Source: Pelomonas cellulosilytica (GTDB lineage Bacteria > Pseudomonadota > Gammaproteobacteria > Burkholderiales > Burkholderiaceae_C). Taken from it: DNA of 64,000 nt. A model generated the notes under the pieces. That model was not told the DNA's origin, did not search any database, and worked only from the letters and a program-made list of their open reading frames with translations. Below are positions 62,053 to 64,000 of the stretch, piece by piece. The stretch spans positions 248,001-312,000 of the forward strand of contig NZ_JAJTWU010000005.1 of NCBI RefSeq assembly GCF_021353265.1, written 5' to 3'. Both the position numbers and the translations under genes were made by a program. How positions within the stretch are numbered: position 1 is the stretch's first letter; every line of letters starts with the position of its first letter.

Positions 62053-64000
62053 TCAGCCGGCGTGCACCGCGGGCCGCGCCTTGTAGAACGTCACCGGCTC
62101 CGCCTTCAGCTGCTTGAGCACGTTCTTGCGCATCGCGCCGACGACGTGCATCTCGCAAGGCCTGCAGTCGAAGCGCAGCGTCAGCGTGTCGTCGCCATGC
62201 TTCAACACCAGCGGCTCGGCGCGTACGGTGCCCTGCACACCGGTGACGCCCTTGGCCTGCTTGGGGCACAGGCTCAAGCTCCAGCGCACGCAGTGCTTGG
62301 TGATCATCAGCGGCACCTCGCCCAGTTCCTCGTGGCTCTCGTAGGCGGCGGCGATGACCTTGACGCCGTGGCGCGCGTAGAACGCGGCGGCGCGGCTGTT
62401 GTAGACGTTGGCGAGGTAGGTAAGCGTGTCGTCGGGGTAGGGCACGGGCGGCTCGGCGGGCGCGGCGCGCGGCAGGCGCTCGAACGCCGCGTCGCGCGCA
62501 GCCTCCAGCGCCGCGATGCCCTCGCGGCGTAGCGCATTGAGCTTGCTGGCCGGCAGGAACAGCGGCTCACCACGCATCGCCAGCCGCACGCGTCGGGCGC
62601 TGAAGATCGTGTCGCCCAGCTTGGCCAGGCCCTCCTTCAGCTGCGCGTCGGCCTGCTTGCCGTCCCGCGCAGGTTCGTGCGCGTGCGGCAGCCGCACCAC
62701 CGCCTTCGCGCCAGTCTCGTCCTTCAGCGTCAGCTCGAAACCGGCGGCCACCTGCGCCAGCGTCAGGTCAACGGCGATACGGCGCTCGGCGCTGGGCTTG
62801 GCGAGCAGCCGCTCCCAGGCCATGTCGCGGTTGCGGCTGATGGCCGTGCCGGGGAAAAGCTCTTTCATGTCGGCAAAGCTCTGGCCTTTCGACAGGTTCG
62901 GCTCGATGCGCCACACCGTGCCGCCAAGCGGCGTCGCCACGTTGACCGGCACGCCCTGCAGCTCGCCCTGGCGGTCCCACCACGTGAGCGCGTCGCCGTT
63001 GTTGACCACCCGCGTCGCGTCGCCGGTGTCGAGGTCGAAGTCGGCCGCGCCGACGCGCTTCACCTCGCCCAGCGGCATGCCGGCGTGCTTGGGGCTGTCG
63101 AAGGCGCCGATGTCGATTTGGCGGCCGTTGACGAAGTAGTCGGTGCCGCCGCGGTTGAAGGCCTGCTCGGGCTCGGGCGTGAACGTGAAGGTGCAGCGAC
63201 CGTGGCCCGTCGAGGCCAGCTCCGGGCGGCGTTCCATGAGCGTGTCCAGCAGTGTGCGGTAGTGCGCCGTCACGTTCTTGACGGTGGCCATGTCCTTGTA
63301 GCGGCCCTCGATCTTGAAGCTGCTGATGCCGGCGTCGATGAGCGCTTCCAGGTTGGCACTCTGGTCGTTGTCCTTCAGGCTCAGCACATGCTTGTCGTGC
63401 GCGATGACGCGGCCCTGCGCATCGGTCACCGTGTAGGGCAGCCGGCACTCCTGGCTGCAGCTGCCGCGGTTGGCGCTGCGGCCGGTGTGGGCGTGGCTGA
63501 TGAAGCACTGGCCGCTGTAGGCCACGCACAGCGCGCCATGCACGAAGAACTCCAGCGTCGCGTGCTGCACCTGCTCGCGGATGGCGAGGATCTGCTTGAG
63601 GTCCAGCTCGCGGGCCAGCACCATCTGCGAGAAACCCACGTCCTGCAGGAAACGCGCCTTTTCGGGCGTGCGGATGTCGGTCTGCGTGCTGGCGTGCAGC
63701 TGCAGGGGCGGCAGGTCCAGCTCCAGCAGGCCCATGTCCTGCACGATGAGCGCGTCGACGCCGGCATCAAACAGCTGCCAGGCCTGCTGGCGCGCGCCCT
63801 CCAGCTCGTCGTCGCGCAAGATGGTATTCATCGTGACGAAGATGCGCGCGTTGAAGCGGTGGGCGTGCTTCACGAGCCGCGCGATGTCGCCGATGCCGTT
63901 GGGCGCCTTGTCACGCGCGCCGAAGCCCGGGCCGCCGATGTAGACGGCGTCCGCCCCGTGGTTGACTGCCTCGATGCCGATGTCGGCGTCGCGGGCGGGA
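62053..64000 (-). CDS. rlhA: U32-family RlhA-type protein, C-terminal part (5' end beyond window)
   Basis: The open frame runs off the right edge; the visible part is about 649 residues. It aligns by eye to E. coli RlhA (YdcP), the 23S rRNA C2501 hydroxylase that needs an iron-sulfur cluster and prephenate: HGADAVYIGGPGFGARDKAP, MNTILRDDELEG, IVQDMGLLELDLPPLQLHAS, GALCVAYSGQCFISHAHTGR, NRGSCSQECRLPYT, and C-terminal KHCVRWSLSLCPKQAKGV, FDCRPCEMHVV. Four Cys of the central cluster and the C-terminal Cys set are present. The stop is at 62053. RlhA fits better than the protease paralogues. Confidence 0.9.
   Translation of the reverse strand, partial: PARDADIGIEAVNHGADAVYIGGPGFGARDKAPNGIGDIARLVKHAHRFNARIFVTMNTILRDDELEGARQQAWQLFDAGVDALIVQDMGLLELDLPPLQLHASTQTDIRTPEKARFLQDVGFSQMVLARELDLKQILAIREQVQHATLEFFVHGALCVAYSGQCFISHAHTGRSANRGSCSQECRLPYTVTDAQGRVIAHDKHVLSLKDNDQSANLEALIDAGISSFKIEGRYKDMATVKNVTAHYRTLLDTLMERRPELASTGHGRCTFTFTPEPEQAFNRGGTDYFVNGRQIDIGAFDSPKHAGMPLGEVKRVGAADFDLDTGDATRVVNNGDALTWWDRQGELQGVPVNVATPLGGTVWRIEPNLSKGQSFADMKELFPGTAISRNRDMAWERLLAKPSAERRIAVDLTLAQVAAGFELTLKDETGAKAVVRLPHAHEPARDGKQADAQLKEGLAKLGDTIFSARRVRLAMRGEPLFLPASKLNALRREGIAALEAARDAAFERLPRAAPAEPPVPYPDDTLTYLANVYNSRAAAFYARHGVKVIAAAYESHEELGEVPLMITKHCVRWSLSLCPKQAKGVTGVQGTVRAEPLVLKHGDDTLTLRFDCRPCEMHVVGAMRKNVLKQLKAEPVTFYKARPAVHAG

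Noticed and set aside
1-64000. tRNA, rRNA or CRISPR array
   Set aside because: No cloverleaf with conserved TTCGA arm, no rRNA segments and no regularly spaced direct repeats of 23-37 bp were seen on either strand.

Overview
This 64 kb window is high-GC chromosomal DNA of a betaproteobacterium, most likely a Burkholderiales member of the Roseateles/Rubrivivax/Sphaerotilaceae type. The reasons are the strong G/C bias at third codon positions, a PEP-CTERM protein, DUF1631 and DUF2242-like proteins, a bacterial SUV3-like helicase and many LysR, GST and MCP genes. This placement is inference; no rRNA or tRNA gene is present to confirm it, and no CRISPR array was seen.

Region 1 (1-7.4 kb) is an accessory island. 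It holds the 3' part of an IS21-family element (istA end, istB, a small third ORF), a lone lipoprotein, a truncated IS110-family recombinase with its left non-coding end, then two toxin-antitoxin modules in series: Xre/MbcA-type antitoxin with RES toxin, and HipB with HipA, followed by an orphan secreted protein. Gene density is low and short repeats are common. Region 2 (7.5-12.6 kb) has a secreted subtilisin-like protease and a LysR regulator diverging from a GST, a 6-oxocamphor-hydrolase-like crotonase and a peroxiredoxin. Region 3 (12.7-21.7 kb) is core-like: a DUF1631 protein, a CPA2 cation/proton antiporter with TrkA domain, glutamate dehydrogenase, an OsmC protein, an MFS exporter and a lipoprotein.

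Region 4 (21.7-26.8 kb) is a compact minus-strand operon: YCII(DGPF)-SRPBCC-SRPBCC-VOC-VOC-VOC-ECF42 sigma-NTF2-like. A TGTCGA-N17-CGTC promoter, matching the published ECF42 motif, lies directly upstream. Region 5 (26.9-39.9 kb) has a GAF histidine kinase, an SPFH protein with a secreted partner, an AAA ATPase behind a perfect 20-bp palindrome, sodC, small conserved proteins, a VapBC module, a two-component pair and an MBL-fold hydrolase. Region 6 (39.9-46.0 kb) has a MalT-type LuxR regulator, a hemerythrin protein and an arsenic operon arsR-arsI-arsC-aqpS-arsN.

Region 7 (46.1-53.2 kb) holds a PEP-CTERM protein, a large lipoprotein that fuses a polysaccharide deacetylase, a caspase-like protease with an EF-hand-like loop and TPRs, and a SUV3-like RNA helicase preceded by a small winged-helix-like ORF. 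Region 8 (53.2-64 kb) holds an SDR, a voltage-gated K+ channel with a zinc ribbon tail, a periplasmic solute-binding protein, a POT peptide transporter, an MCP with a C-terminal sensor, a GST, a GNAT, a cold-shock/TM/excalibur fusion and the C-terminal part of rlhA, which runs off the right edge.

The most unusual items are the deacetylase-caspase-TPR lipoprotein, the ECF42 operon with its promoter, the beta-diketone hydrolase with all four catalytic residues, and the palindrome-controlled AAA ATPase.
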